From an uncultured Blautia sp. (lineage in GTDB: Bacteria > Bacillota > Clostridia > Lachnospirales > Lachnospiraceae): a stretch of DNA of 56,328 nucleotides. Positions 42,698 to 52,230 of the stretch are shown piece after piece. How positions within the stretch are numbered: the first letter of the stretch is position 1; every line of letters begins with the position of its first letter. The notes under the pieces are model-generated. The model had not been told where the DNA came from. It was given only the letters and a program-made list of their open reading frames with translations, and did not search any database. Both the position numbers and the translations under genes were made by a program. The stretch is from contig NZ_CAKRNY010000023.1 in NCBI RefSeq assembly GCF_934371575.1, forward strand, positions 1 through 56,328, in the 5' to 3' direction.

Positions 42698-43201
42698 ATG
42701 AACTATAAAAATGTAAAAATAGATAAAACAGCAAAGATTGCGAAGCAGACCGTAATCATTGGTGATGTAACAATCGGCCGTGACAGCTGTGTGCTATACT
42801 ACAGCGTAATCCGCGGAGACGACGCATCAATTGTAATTGGCGATGAAACCAACATCCAGGAAAACTGCACAATCCATGTTAGCCGCGACCTGCCAGTGCA
42901 CATTGGAAATAATGTCACAATAGGCCACAATGCCGTAATCCACAGCTGCACAATTGGGAACCACACTTTAATTGGAATGGGCGCCATAATTCTCGACGGA
43001 TCCAAAATCGGCAGCGACTGCATTATCGGTGCCGGAAGCCTTGTCACCAAAAACACCATTATCCCAGACGGCTCCCTGGTAATGGGAAGTCCTGCTAAGA
43101 TTAAGAGAAATCTTACATGGGAAGAGAAGATTGGGATTGTGGAGAATAGTAAGGAATATGTGCGTGTGGCGGAAGAAATGTGGAAGCAGGGAGTGTTATA
43201 A
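42698..43201 (+). CDS. Gamma-class carbonic anhydrase-like hexapeptide protein
   Basis: This 167-residue left-handed beta-helix protein has repeats of the I/V-G-x-x-x-x type, such as TVIIGDVTIGRDSCVLYYSV, IVIGDETNIQENCTIHV and the metal-ligand histidines in NVTIGHNAVIHSCTIG. It ends with GAGSLVTKNTIIPDGSLVMG and a helix. The family (YrdA/PaaY/CaiE-like) includes real carbonic anhydrases and proteins of unknown reaction; the zinc ligands are present. GGGGAAAG is ~5 bases before the ATG. It ends 4 bases before the helicase gene, which suggests co-transcription. Confidence 0.92.
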   Translation: MNYKNVKIDKTAKIAKQTVIIGDVTIGRDSCVLYYSVIRGDDASIVIGDETNIQENCTIHVSRDLPVHIGNNVTIGHNAVIHSCTIGNHTLIGMGAIILDGSKIGSDCIIGAGSLVTKNTIIPDGSLVMGSPAKIKRNLTWEEKIGIVENSKEYVRVAEEMWKQGVL

Positions 43202-43205
43202 GCAA

Positions 43206-46190
43206 ATGAGCGAAATTGATGAAATGCGATCTGGTTTTGAAACAGCATATATAGACGGGGCTGTTGCATCTGGTAGTACATATCGTCCTAGATTTGTATC
43301 AAATAATTATAAAAAAGGAAAAAAGGTTCTCTCATCTATCGAAGCTGAACTTTTGGCATGCGACCGTTTTCAGATTAGTGTAGCTTTTATTACTATGAGC
43401 GGTATCACTCCATTGCTTCAGACACTGAAGGAATTGGAAAAAAGAAATATTCCAGGTGAAATTCTGACTACTAATTATCTGAATTTCAGTGAACCAAGAG
43501 CTTTGGAGAAACTTAATTCATTATCCAACATCACTTTAAAAATGTTTGATGTAGAAAGGGCAACGGAAGGCTTTCATACCAAAGGATACATTTTCAAAAA
43601 AGATGAAATATACCGCATTATAATTGGCAGTTCCAATATTACCAGCGCCGCACTTACCAGTAATCGTGAATGGAACACCAAGCTGATTTCAACGGAACAA
43701 GGCGAAATGGCGAAAGAAATTGTTGCTGAGTTCAGAGAATTATGGACCTCGCCTTATGCGTTAGCCTATGATGAATTCTATGAAAACTATAGAGAACGTT
43801 ATAAAATAATCAAGCATCAAAGAGAGATTGCTAAAGAACAAGAGATTACGTCAATAGAAAGTTATAAGCTGAAACCCAATAGTATGCAGGTGAAATTCAT
43901 TACTAATCTGCGAAAAATTGTTGAATCAGGAGAGCAAAGAGCACTCTTGATTTCTGCAACAGGAACGGGAAAAACTTTTGCCTCGGCCTTTGCGATGCGA
44001 GAATTAGGTTACAAACGAGTACTGTTTCTGGTACATAGAGGTCAATTAGCAAGACAGACGAAAAAATCTTATGAAAAGGTCTTTGGAAAGTCTGTTTCTA
44101 TGGGACTGGTAGGTGCTGGGTATCATGAGTATGATGCGGATTACATTTTTGCTACAGTTCAAACGTTGAATCGTGATGAGCATTTACTCCAATATGAAAA
44201 GGATGCATTTGCTTGTATTGTTTTGGATGAGGCGCATCATGTACCAGCCAATACTTATCAGAAAGTAATGAAACATTTTACTCCAAAGCTTTGGCTTGGT
44301 ATGACAGCAACTCCGGATAAAAGAGATGACAATATGGAAGGCAGAAACGTCTATGAGCTTTTCCATTATCAGATCGCATACGAGATTCGGCTTCAACAGG
44401 CGATGGAAGAAAATCTGCTTTGTCCGTTCCATTATTTTGGAATAACAGATTTATCAATTATTGGTGATGCTGAAAATGCCAGTAGAGATTTTTCTATGCT
44501 GACAAGTGATGAGAGAGTAAAACATATTATCGGTCAAGCTGATTACTATGGCTACAGTGGAGAAAAAGTCAAAGGGCTAATCTTTTGTAGCAGTATAAAA
44601 GAAACAGAAGAACTGTCTGCGAAGTTTAATCAAATAATGAATCCTTCCACTGGACGTAAGTTTAGAACAATAGCGCTTAATGGGAATGCTTCTGAATCGG
44701 AAAGACAAGCTGCTTTTGAAAGATTGGCAATGAACGAGGATGAAGCAACAGATGACAACCAGCCGTTGGATTATATTTTCTCTGTCGAAATACTAAATGA
44801 AGGTGTGGATATTGTTGAGGTTAACCAAGTTATTATGCTTAGACCAACGCAGTCCCCAATTGTTTTTATTCAACAACTTGGACGAGGTTTGCGAAAAGCC
44901 AAGGGAAAGGAATATGTAGTTATTCTGGATTTTATTGGAAATTATAATAACAATTTTATGATTCCAATTGCGTTATCAGGGGATAGAACTTACAATAAAG
45001 ACAATATTCGTAGATATATTATGGAAGGCGGAAGGATAATTCCAGGAGCTTCTACCGTACATTTTGATGAGATTAGCCGGAAAAGAATTTTTGCATCTGT
45101 AGATAATGCAAACTTCAGTGATATTAAGCTTATCAAAGAAAATTACACGAATCTGAAAAATAAGCTTGGAAGAATTCCAAACCTTCGCGATTTTGATGAT
45201 TACGGAGAGATGGATGTTATTCGGATTTTTGACAATAACAGTCTTGGCTCCTACTACAAATTCTTGGTGAAATATGAAAAAGAATATAAAGTTCGGTTGT
45301 CCTTGGATGAGGAAAAGGTAATTGAATTTGTATCTAAGAAATTAGCAAATGGAAAACGTATACAGGAGCTTCAACTGTTAAAACGGATGCTTACGTATTC
45401 TCATGGGTTTTCTAAATTAGGTCTCTTTGCAGAGCTTTCCAAAGATATGAAATCATATGGAAAAGAACTTAGCCAGGATCAAAAAGAAAATATTGTAAAT
45501 GTGATGACAAATGAATTTCCTGCTGGATCAGGTAAGAAGACCTATTCTCAGTGTGTGTTTATTGAAGAAGATGGAAATGACTATAAACCAACGAAATCAT
45601 TTATGGAAATGTTATCAAATGACGATTTTTATAATATCCTTAAAGAATTGGTTGATTTTGGAATAAGCCGCTATGAAAGAGATTACAGGAATAGTTATGC
45701 TAAGACTGATTTGGTTTTATATCAAAAATATACTTATGAAGATGTTTGCCGTTTGCTGAATTGGGCTCAAAATGAAGTCCCGCTAAATATTGGAGGCTAC
45801 AAGTTCGACAAAAAGACGAAAACATTTCCTGTATTTATCAATTACGATAAAGAAGAAAATATTAGCGATACAACCAAATATGAGGATCATTTTATTCCTG
45901 GCTTTCGAGATCACTTAATCGCAATTTCAAAGTCTGGAAGAAGTTTGCAATCGGAGGATGTGCAGAATTTCTTAAAAGCGAAGGAGAGGGGAATTCAGGT
46001 GGAACTTTTTGTCCGAAAAAATAAAGATGACAAAATTTCCAAAGAATTCTATTATCTTGGCACTATGACTGCAAGTGGAAAAACAAAAGAATTTAAAATG
46101 GCAAATACAGAAAAAACAGCAGTAGAGATAGAGTGGATTCTTGATGTACCTGTAAGGGAAGATATTTATGAGTATATTGTGAATTCATGA
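43206..46190 (+). CDS. PLD-DEAD-box helicase-DUF3427 fusion (candidate defence helicase)
   Basis: This 994-residue protein has three parts. First, an N-terminal phospholipase D-like domain (~40-190) with the HxK motif FHTKGYIFKKDEIYRIIIG and SSNITSAALTSNREWN. Second, a superfamily II helicase (~235-590) with SATGTGKTFASAFAMRE (Walker A, ~252), LDEAHHVP (DEAH, ~339), MTATPDKRDD and the arginine-finger block QQLGRGLRKAKGKEY. Third, a C-terminal DUF3427 region (~620-990). The start is ATG 43206, 4 bases after the gamma-carbonic anhydrase stop. Related proteins occur in defence and mobile regions; the natural substrate is unknown. A NUDIX gene follows 13 bases later and a SIR2 gene 15 bases after that. 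Confidence 0.9.
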   Translation: MSEIDEMRSGFETAYIDGAVASGSTYRPRFVSNNYKKGKKVLSSIEAELLACDRFQISVAFITMSGITPLLQTLKELEKRNIPGEILTTNYLNFSEPRALEKLNSLSNITLKMFDVERATEGFHTKGYIFKKDEIYRIIIGSSNITSAALTSNREWNTKLISTEQGEMAKEIVAEFRELWTSPYALAYDEFYENYRERYKIIKHQREIAKEQEITSIESYKLKPNSMQVKFITNLRKIVESGEQRALLISATGTGKTFASAFAMRELGYKRVLFLVHRGQLARQTKKSYEKVFGKSVSMGLVGAGYHEYDADYIFATVQTLNRDEHLLQYEKDAFACIVLDEAHHVPANTYQKVMKHFTPKLWLGMTATPDKRDDNMEGRNVYELFHYQIAYEIRLQQAMEENLLCPFHYFGITDLSIIGDAENASRDFSMLTSDERVKHIIGQADYYGYSGEKVKGLIFCSSIKETEELSAKFNQIMNPSTGRKFRTIALNGNASESERQAAFERLAMNEDEATDDNQPLDYIFSVEILNEGVDIVEVNQVIMLRPTQSPIVFIQQLGRGLRKAKGKEYVVILDFIGNYNNNFMIPIALSGDRTYNKDNIRRYIMEGGRIIPGASTVHFDEISRKRIFASVDNANFSDIKLIKENYTNLKNKLGRIPNLRDFDDYGEMDVIRIFDNNSLGSYYKFLVKYEKEYKVRLSLDEEKVIEFVSKKLANGKRIQELQLLKRMLTYSHGFSKLGLFAELSKDMKSYGKELSQDQKENIVNVMTNEFPAGSGKKTYSQCVFIEEDGNDYKPTKSFMEMLSNDDFYNILKELVDFGISRYERDYRNSYAKTDLVLYQKYTYEDVCRLLNWAQNEVPLNIGGYKFDKKTKTFPVFINYDKEENISDTTKYEDHFIPGFRDHLIAISKSGRSLQSEDVQNFLKAKERGIQVELFVRKNKDDKISKEFYYLGTMTASGKTKEFKMANTEKTAVEIEWILDVPVREDIYEYIVNS

Positions 46191-46203
46191 TGAGGAGGAA
46201 CTT

Positions 46204-46605
46204 ATGAAAACAGTTAGAGTAGTTGCAGCTGTAATAAAAGCTGTTAATAAAAAAGGCGAATCTATTATTTTTGCAACACAACGTGGCTATGGCCCCTTAA
46301 AAGGCGGCTGGGAATTTCCCGGTGGAAAAATAGAACCTGGCGAGACACCGCAGGAAGCGTTAAAACGCGAAATTATGGAGGAACTTGATACAGAAATCGC
46401 AGTGGGAGAGTTAATTGATACCATCGAGTATGACTATCCAGATTTTCACCTTTTCATGGATTGCTTCTGGTGCGAGATTGTGAGCGGAGATCTTGTATTG
46501 AAAGAGCATGAAGCTGCAAAGTGGTTGACGAAGGAGAAGCTAAGAGATGTAGAATGGCTGCCGGCGGATGTGACGGTGATGGAGGAGATCAACATAAGAA
46601 TGTAA
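46204..46605 (+). CDS. NUDIX hydrolase, MutT-type (d)NTP pyrophosphatase
   Basis: This 133-residue protein is of the (deoxy)nucleoside triphosphate pyrophosphohydrolase class. The NUDIX box is complete: GGKIEPGETPQEALKREIME followed by ELDTEI, with Asp in place of the usual final Gly. The N-terminus has VRVVAAVIKAVNKKG and the substrate-side LKGGWEFPGGKIE. GGAGGAAC is 8 bases before the ATG. It sits in one operon between the PLD-helicase and the SIR2 gene, so it may hydrolyse a nucleotide linked to that system (NAD breakdown products, altered dNTPs). This is inference. Confidence 0.93.
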   Translation: MKTVRVVAAVIKAVNKKGESIIFATQRGYGPLKGGWEFPGGKIEPGETPQEALKREIMEELDTEIAVGELIDTIEYDYPDFHLFMDCFWCEIVSGDLVLKEHEAAKWLTKEKLRDVEWLPADVTVMEEINIRM

Positions 46606-46620
46606 AAACGAGGTGTTTGT

Positions 46621-49600
46621 ATGAATGATAAGACTGTTTATTCGTATATAAATGATATTGCACGGCGATTAAAAGAACCAAGAAAATATGGGGATGTTTC
46701 GCTAATGATTGGTGCTGGATTTTCCAAAAATGCACAAAGTAAGGGGATGGCAAGTATGCAACCACCAAATTGGAGTGAACTTGCAGAAAAAATGTATGGA
46801 GAACTATATCCAGAACCATTAGAAGCACAAGAAAAGAAAGAATGGAATAAACAAAGGATTATAAAAACATCTGGGAAAAATGTTACAAAGCTGGCGGATG
46901 AATATATTGCTAATTTTGATAGAAATAAAATAAATAATTTGATAGAACAGTCTATTGCAGATGAAATGTTTGTTCCGGGAGAATTACACAAAAGACTTTT
47001 GAAATTACATTGGTCAGATATTTTTACAACAAATTATGATACACTTTTGGAACAGACGGTAGATATGATTTATCGTGAGAATAATTATGAGATTATACAT
47101 TCTCAAAATGATTTGCCAGGAAGTATAAAGCCACGGATAATTAAGTTGCATGGTAGTATTCCTCAAGTAAAACCATATATAATAAGTGACGAAGATTATA
47201 GAACATACCCAGATAAATATTCAGCATTAGTTAATACTGTACAGCAGGCGATGCTTGAAACTAGATTATGTCTACTTGGATTTTCAGGGGATGACCCTAA
47301 CTTCCAAAGCTGGCTTGGGTGGCTGCGGGACAATATGGGCGAATACTGCCCTACAATTTATTTGATTGGTTTATACGAAAAACTCAGTGCACCAGAGAGA
47401 AAGCTGTTGGAAAATAAGGGAATTACTATAGTCGATATTTCTGGATTAGTATCCAAACAAGAGGAAAATCGACACTATCAAGCAATTTCAGAGTTTGTTG
47501 GTTTATTAGAAAAAAATCAAAGTGAAAAAGATATTTATTTAGAAAGGCCATATCAGAACGTTGATATATTTTGGCAACCCAAAGAAGTAGAAAAAGTAGA
47601 TTATCTTGAAAAAATAAAAAACTATTCATATAAAGTTGAAAAGATGATAGAGCCCTATATTTTGTTGCCAGAAGAAAAAAGGGCTAAATATGCGGATTAT
47701 TTTTTTAAACATTTTAGTATAGTGTTGAAGTTGACTTATGGTCAGGAAAATGTACCGGAGAAGATAATTTTATCCATTATTAAAATATTAAGAAAATGTC
47801 TGGTTGTTCTAGAAGATAAAAATGCTGAATACTTAGAAAAAATAGCAGAAATATTAATTAAGAAAAACTTACAAATAGAAACATTATGTGAAATATTATT
47901 GTATTTGGCAGAAATGTATAGAATCGATGGTAAAAAAGAGGTATATGAAGCTTGCATAGATAGATGTGAGGTATATTGTAATAAAATCCCATATTATAAA
48001 AACGAATTTATTTTTGAAAGAATAAAAAATCATATTTCATTATTTGACTATGAGGAAGCAATGTTACTGATTGAGAAAATAGAAACACTGTCATTTGAGT
48101 ATAAGGTTAAAAAAGCAGCGTTGTATAAACAATTGTCAAAAAATGATATTGCTGACAAGATATTAAGTGAGTGTTCAGCGGAATTGGCACAGATAAAATT
48201 GTCAGATGAACTATATGCTTCATATTTGGGATATCTAAATCTGTGTTATAGAATTGGAAAGTGGGAAATAAAGGAAGAATATTCTGACAATAAGTATTAT
48301 GATAATCCATATAACACAAGACGGATTATTGTTGAGCAAAGGGAAAAATTAGAGCAATTCTTCTTTGAAAAAGATAGAAAAAAAGAAGAAAGAATAGTGC
48401 CGTTTAGTCTTAATTCTAATAAGAGTGTTACAGTATTTTATTCAGGAGAAAATGCTTGTTACAAAAATTGGTTTGTTTTTATTCTTGGAATAGATAGATT
48501 GTGCTTGCCGATATTTTCAGATCAGGCAAGATTACTTCCACGTGTATATGATGAGATAATGCGTTCAAGCGAATATGTTTATTGGAAGCTGTCATTAGCT
48601 GCTAGGACTGATCAAGAAAAAGTTATTAATCAGATTTTTACACGAAAAACACTTTTGAATATCAATGATTCAGAAAAAAAATATTTTTTTGGAAAATTGC
48701 TTGAAATTGTAAAGATGTATTCAATAAAAGACAGGTATGATAGGAAACAATATTTTGTATCAGTGAAGAATCTTTTAAGCATATTATCGCGTTTGGCAGT
48801 GTTTATAGAAGATGTAAACATAATTGCCTTTTTGGAAATATTATGTAGATTTAGTCAAATGGAAGATCCGTTTATAGTTAGAGATATTAAAAAAATTCTT
48901 CAGATTATTTCAACCAGATTTAATGGAAATATTGCAAATGCTTGTCAGAATATTATTTTCTCTGAGTTTTCTACGCGATATCATTTGGCTAGTTATTTCA
49001 ACGATATATCTTTTGAAATATCTGAAGAGATAGAAGGATTTTATGAAAAAGCTCTTCGCATGAGTTCAAGTGAAAACATATCTGAAAGAGATAATGGATT
49101 AGCGTGCTTGTTAGTACTGTGGAAAAATAAACCACTAGAAAAATACCATGACAATATTATAGCAGTTTTTTGGAAGAATGACAAAGATACTCTGCCTAGG
49201 ACAGAATTATATTATCCATTTATTTGGGAAAAACTACCGCATCCAGAGCCTGTTGAGTTCTCAAAATTATATTATACATATTTGATGAATACAGAATATG
49301 TAGAAAGTGTAACACCAACAGGGTGTGAAATAAATAATTCATATGGAAGTGTTCGAGCTTATTTTAGTTTCTTTTATTCAACATCGGAAGTTTCTCAGAG
49401 AGAATATGATAAGGTGATTTTAAATAAAGAACTTGCAAATGTTATTTTAACTCGTTCATATGAGTTCATAATTCATGAAAAAGGCTTATTAAAACATGAT
49501 TTTATGGGAGAAAAAGAAGAGTGTGAAAATAAGTTTTTGGTAATTGATGAACTTACTGCGCTTGTATATTGTGAAGCTATACAAAATCAGTTGATTACAG

Positions 49601-50169
49601 AAATATATCCATTGATTGAAAAAATTAAAATTGCATTATCGGATAGTAAAATTAGTACTATTGCAATTGATATGCTAGAAATGACCGAGAAAAATAAGCT
49701 TGAAGAATGCGTTGATATGTTTGAGAATATTATATTAACGAAAAATAAAAAACTTTATTCAAATGCATTTACGGGGATACAGTGTTTGATATTTATGAAG
49801 GAAAAGTGCAATCAAAATATATCATTTGAAAAAATTTTTAGTTCAATAAAATATTTAGATATAGAGTATTCAAAAACATTATGGATTCATTTGACACCAT
49901 TGCTTAGGCAACCTTTTTTTGCCAAGGAGGAAGCACAGAGATACATTACATTATCTATCAATAAATGCATGGACATATATGAAAAATTAGCAAATCAAGG
50001 TGAAAGGTATTATTTGGACGGCTTATATAATTGTATAGTTGCATTATATCAATATTATAAAAATGTTAAGACAACCGAAAAGAGCGAAACAAATGAATTA
50101 AAACAATGTGTAGACAAAGCTATGAAAATAAAAAATTACGAGATAGCAAATATTTGGTCTTGCAAATAA
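46621..50169 (+). CDS. Large SIR2-domain protein, candidate abortive-infection NADase
   Basis: This 1182-residue protein has a SIR2-like domain at the N-terminus. VSLMIGAGFSKNAQ (residue ~28), IFTTNYDTLLEQTVD (~138), KLHGSIPQV with the catalytic histidine (~176) and CLLGFSGDDPNFQSWLGWLR (~220) are typical of defence-type SIR2 enzymes that cleave NAD. Residues ~330-1182 are helical and repeat-like, as in DSR- or Avs-type proteins, and would be a sensor. It lacks a recognisable second enzymatic domain. GGTGTTTG precedes the ATG. The gene is strikingly AT-rich, unlike its neighbours, so it was probably acquired recently. It ends without a clear terminator. Confidence 0.88.
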   Translation: MNDKTVYSYINDIARRLKEPRKYGDVSLMIGAGFSKNAQSKGMASMQPPNWSELAEKMYGELYPEPLEAQEKKEWNKQRIIKTSGKNVTKLADEYIANFDRNKINNLIEQSIADEMFVPGELHKRLLKLHWSDIFTTNYDTLLEQTVDMIYRENNYEIIHSQNDLPGSIKPRIIKLHGSIPQVKPYIISDEDYRTYPDKYSALVNTVQQAMLETRLCLLGFSGDDPNFQSWLGWLRDNMGEYCPTIYLIGLYEKLSAPERKLLENKGITIVDISGLVSKQEENRHYQAISEFVGLLEKNQSEKDIYLERPYQNVDIFWQPKEVEKVDYLEKIKNYSYKVEKMIEPYILLPEEKRAKYADYFFKHFSIVLKLTYGQENVPEKIILSIIKILRKCLVVLEDKNAEYLEKIAEILIKKNLQIETLCEILLYLAEMYRIDGKKEVYEACIDRCEVYCNKIPYYKNEFIFERIKNHISLFDYEEAMLLIEKIETLSFEYKVKKAALYKQLSKNDIADKILSECSAELAQIKLSDELYASYLGYLNLCYRIGKWEIKEEYSDNKYYDNPYNTRRIIVEQREKLEQFFFEKDRKKEERIVPFSLNSNKSVTVFYSGENACYKNWFVFILGIDRLCLPIFSDQARLLPRVYDEIMRSSEYVYWKLSLAARTDQEKVINQIFTRKTLLNINDSEKKYFFGKLLEIVKMYSIKDRYDRKQYFVSVKNLLSILSRLAVFIEDVNIIAFLEILCRFSQMEDPFIVRDIKKILQIISTRFNGNIANACQNIIFSEFSTRYHLASYFNDISFEISEEIEGFYEKALRMSSSENISERDNGLACLLVLWKNKPLEKYHDNIIAVFWKNDKDTLPRTELYYPFIWEKLPHPEPVEFSKLYYTYLMNTEYVESVTPTGCEINNSYGSVRAYFSFFYSTSEVSQREYDKVILNKELANVILTRSYEFIIHEKGLLKHDFMGEKEECENKFLVIDELTALVYCEAIQNQLITEIYPLIEKIKIALSDSKISTIAIDMLEMTEKNKLEECVDMFENIILTKNKKLYSNAFTGIQCLIFMKEKCNQNISFEKIFSSIKYLDIEYSKTLWIHLTPLLRQPFFAKEEAQRYITLSINKCMDIYEKLANQGERYYLDGLYNCIVALYQYYKNVKTTEKSETNELKQCVDKAMKIKNYEIANIWSCK

Positions 50170-50426
50170 TGTGATAATGCCATGATAACTAAAATCCCTA
50201 AAAGCCATATGAATATTATATTGAGAGTATGACACTTTTTTCTGTAAAATAATAGCTATTCGAGTCTGGACATTGGTAATCCTTCATGCTTATTTTTTAC
50301 AGGGAGAAGTAAAAGATATGGTTTCCTTAACAGATAAATCTTTATTTTCTTTTTATCGTACTGAAGATATAAAGAAAGTTCACAAGTAAATTGTGACAAA
50401 AACAGGAAAGATATTAACAAGTATCC
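50170..50426. other. Intergenic stretch after the SIR2 gene
   Basis: AT-rich sequence with no gene that I can support. A weak TTGAGA-18-TAAAAT pair is near 50221-50250. It joins the foreign SIR2 gene to a Blautia-like neighbourhood, so the right edge of the defence island is likely here. Confidence 0.35.
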
Positions 50427-50455
50427 TTGCACCCCCAAAGGTTTCATAGTATCAT
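50427..50455 (+). promoter_or_regulatory. Promoter of the PF09820-type gene
   Basis: TTGCAC (50427-50432), a 17-base spacer and TATCAT (50450-50455). The leader to ATG 50512 is ~50 bases. Confidence 0.55.
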
Positions 50456-50511
50456 ATATCCTATAAAAAGATAGTGATGCTATGAACCTTTTTTATTTAG
50501 GAGCAATATCT

Positions 50512-51642
50512 ATGGGAAGATTTGTAAATCCGGACAACCGTGCTTTTCAGGCGGCTTTGAATTCGAAAATATATGTTGATAAGACTGGCTTGTTGGAATA
50601 CACAAATAGTGTTTTGAACTCAACAAATGCGTACATCTGCAATAGCCGTCCGCGCAGATTTGGAAAGTCTATTACGGCAAATATGCTCACGGCATATTAC
50701 AGCAAAGCATGTGACTCCAGTGAAATGTTTTCCAATCTGGAAATCAGCAACAATCCAGATTTCGTGGAGCATTTGAATAAGTACGACGTGATTCACTTTG
50801 ATGTGCAATGGTGCATGATGGCAGCAGGAGGTCCGGAAAATATTGTCTCTTATATTACAGAGCAGACAATTCTGGAATTAAGGGAATTTTATCCAGATGA
50901 GTTTCCAGAAGATGTAAATTCATTACCTGAGGCTTTATCCCAAATTAATAATGCAACAGGAAACAAGTTTGTTGTAATTATTGATGAGTGGGATGTTTTG
51001 ATACGAGATGAGGCACAGAACCAGCAGATACAGGATGGATATATTGATTTTCTCCGGGGAATGTTTAAAGGAACTGAGCCTGCCAGATTCATAGCACTGG
51101 CTTTTTTGACAGGAATTCTTCCGATTAAAAAATTGAAAACCCAGTCTGCACTTAATAATTTTGATGAATTTACCATGTTAAGTTCAGGAAATTTTGCACC
51201 TTATATTGGTTTTACGGAGAAAGAAGTAAAAGAGCTTGCCAGAAAATATAACCAGAATTATGAAAAAGTAAAAAAATGGTATGATGGTTATTGGTTAAAT
51301 GATTATCAGGTGTATAATCCGAAAGCAGTTGTCAGTGTGATGCTGAGGGGAGAATTTAAAAGCTATTGGTCGGAAACTGCTTCATATGAAACAGTTGTAC
51401 CATTGATTAATATGAATTTTGATGGGCTAAGATCTGCAATTATTGAAATGCTGTCAGGGGATTCGGTTGGTGTGGATGTAACTACATTTCAGAATGATAT
51501 GATCAGTTTTTCCTGTCGGGATGATGTAATTACGTGTTTAATTCATTTTGGGTATCTTGGTTATGATCAGACTTATAAAAAAGCCTTTGTACCTAACGAG
51601 GATATTCGCCAGGAGTTACTTAGGATTATGAGAAGAAAATAA
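50512..51642 (+). CDS. AAA-ATPase-like protein (PF09820), truncated before its nuclease domain
   Basis: This 376-residue protein begins with the family opening MGRFVNPDNRAFQAALN and has YVDKTGLLEYTN, the P-loop variant SRPRRFGKSITANML and VVIIDEWDVLIRDE. Full-length family members run ~520-550 residues and end in a PD-(D/E)XK nuclease domain. This one stops at RQELLRIMRRK, where that domain should start, so it lacks the nuclease. AGGAG lies 8 bases before ATG 50512. A new gene follows 15 bases after the stop, so the truncation is probably by deletion. The ATPase part may still fold. Confidence 0.85.
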   Translation: MGRFVNPDNRAFQAALNSKIYVDKTGLLEYTNSVLNSTNAYICNSRPRRFGKSITANMLTAYYSKACDSSEMFSNLEISNNPDFVEHLNKYDVIHFDVQWCMMAAGGPENIVSYITEQTILELREFYPDEFPEDVNSLPEALSQINNATGNKFVVIIDEWDVLIRDEAQNQQIQDGYIDFLRGMFKGTEPARFIALAFLTGILPIKKLKTQSALNNFDEFTMLSSGNFAPYIGFTEKEVKELARKYNQNYEKVKKWYDGYWLNDYQVYNPKAVVSVMLRGEFKSYWSETASYETVVPLINMNFDGLRSAIIEMLSGDSVGVDVTTFQNDMISFSCRDDVITCLIHFGYLGYDQTYKKAFVPNEDIRQELLRIMRRK

Positions 51643-51657
51643 CGGGAGGAACTCACC

Positions 51658-52227
51658 ATGGGACATTTCTATTTCGTCCGGCACGGGCAGACCGTGTGGA
51701 ATGTTGAAAACAAAATTTGTGGGGCTACTGACAGTCCGCTTACAGAGTATGGCCGTGAGCAGGCCAGAGAGACGGGAAGGAAGATTCTTGTGGAAGGAAT
51801 CAAGGCTGATGAAATCCTCTGCTCTCCGCTTAGCAGGGCAGCAGATACCGCCAAACTAATTTCTGAAATGACAGGGATTCCATGCAGGGTGGAACCAAGG
51901 CTGATCGAGCAGAATTTTGGCAAATGGGAGTCCACTCCCAGAGATGGAAAGGATTTCAAGAAGGCAAAGGAATTTTTTGCATGCAGTCATGAAGGTGGAG
52001 AATCCACACTCAGGCTGGCGCAGAGAATCTATAATCTTCTTGACGAAATAAAGACAGAATCGGATGAAAAGACCTACATTCTGGTTGCCCACAATGGAAT
52101 CGCCAGAGTGGTACAGTCCTATTTTACAGACATGACAAATGAGGAATATGCTGCATTTGGAGTAAAGAATTGTGCAGTGGTCCGATATGATTTTACGATG
52201 AAAGTCCCGAACAGCAATCAGGAATGA
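51658..52227 (+). CDS. Histidine phosphatase family protein
   Basis: This 189-residue phosphatase has YFVRHGQTVWN (phospho-histidine), CSPLSRAADTAKLI, the EQNFGKWE acid and the second histidine in LVAHNGIARVVQ. The family covers phosphoglycerate mutase-like, alpha-ribazole and sugar phosphatases. The cofactor-dependent mutase role is unlikely because gpmI is present. GGGAGG is 8 bases before the ATG. It lies just after the truncated ATPase gene and could be on its transcript. Confidence 0.9.
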   Translation: MGHFYFVRHGQTVWNVENKICGATDSPLTEYGREQARETGRKILVEGIKADEILCSPLSRAADTAKLISEMTGIPCRVEPRLIEQNFGKWESTPRDGKDFKKAKEFFACSHEGGESTLRLAQRIYNLLDEIKTESDEKTYILVAHNGIARVVQSYFTDMTNEEYAAFGVKNCAVVRYDFTMKVPNSNQE

Positions 52228-52230
52228 GCC

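Noticed and set aside
50256..50447. 63-codon minus-strand frame in the gap after the SIR2 gene
   Set aside because: No ribosome site or family match; composition is that of AT-rich spacer.
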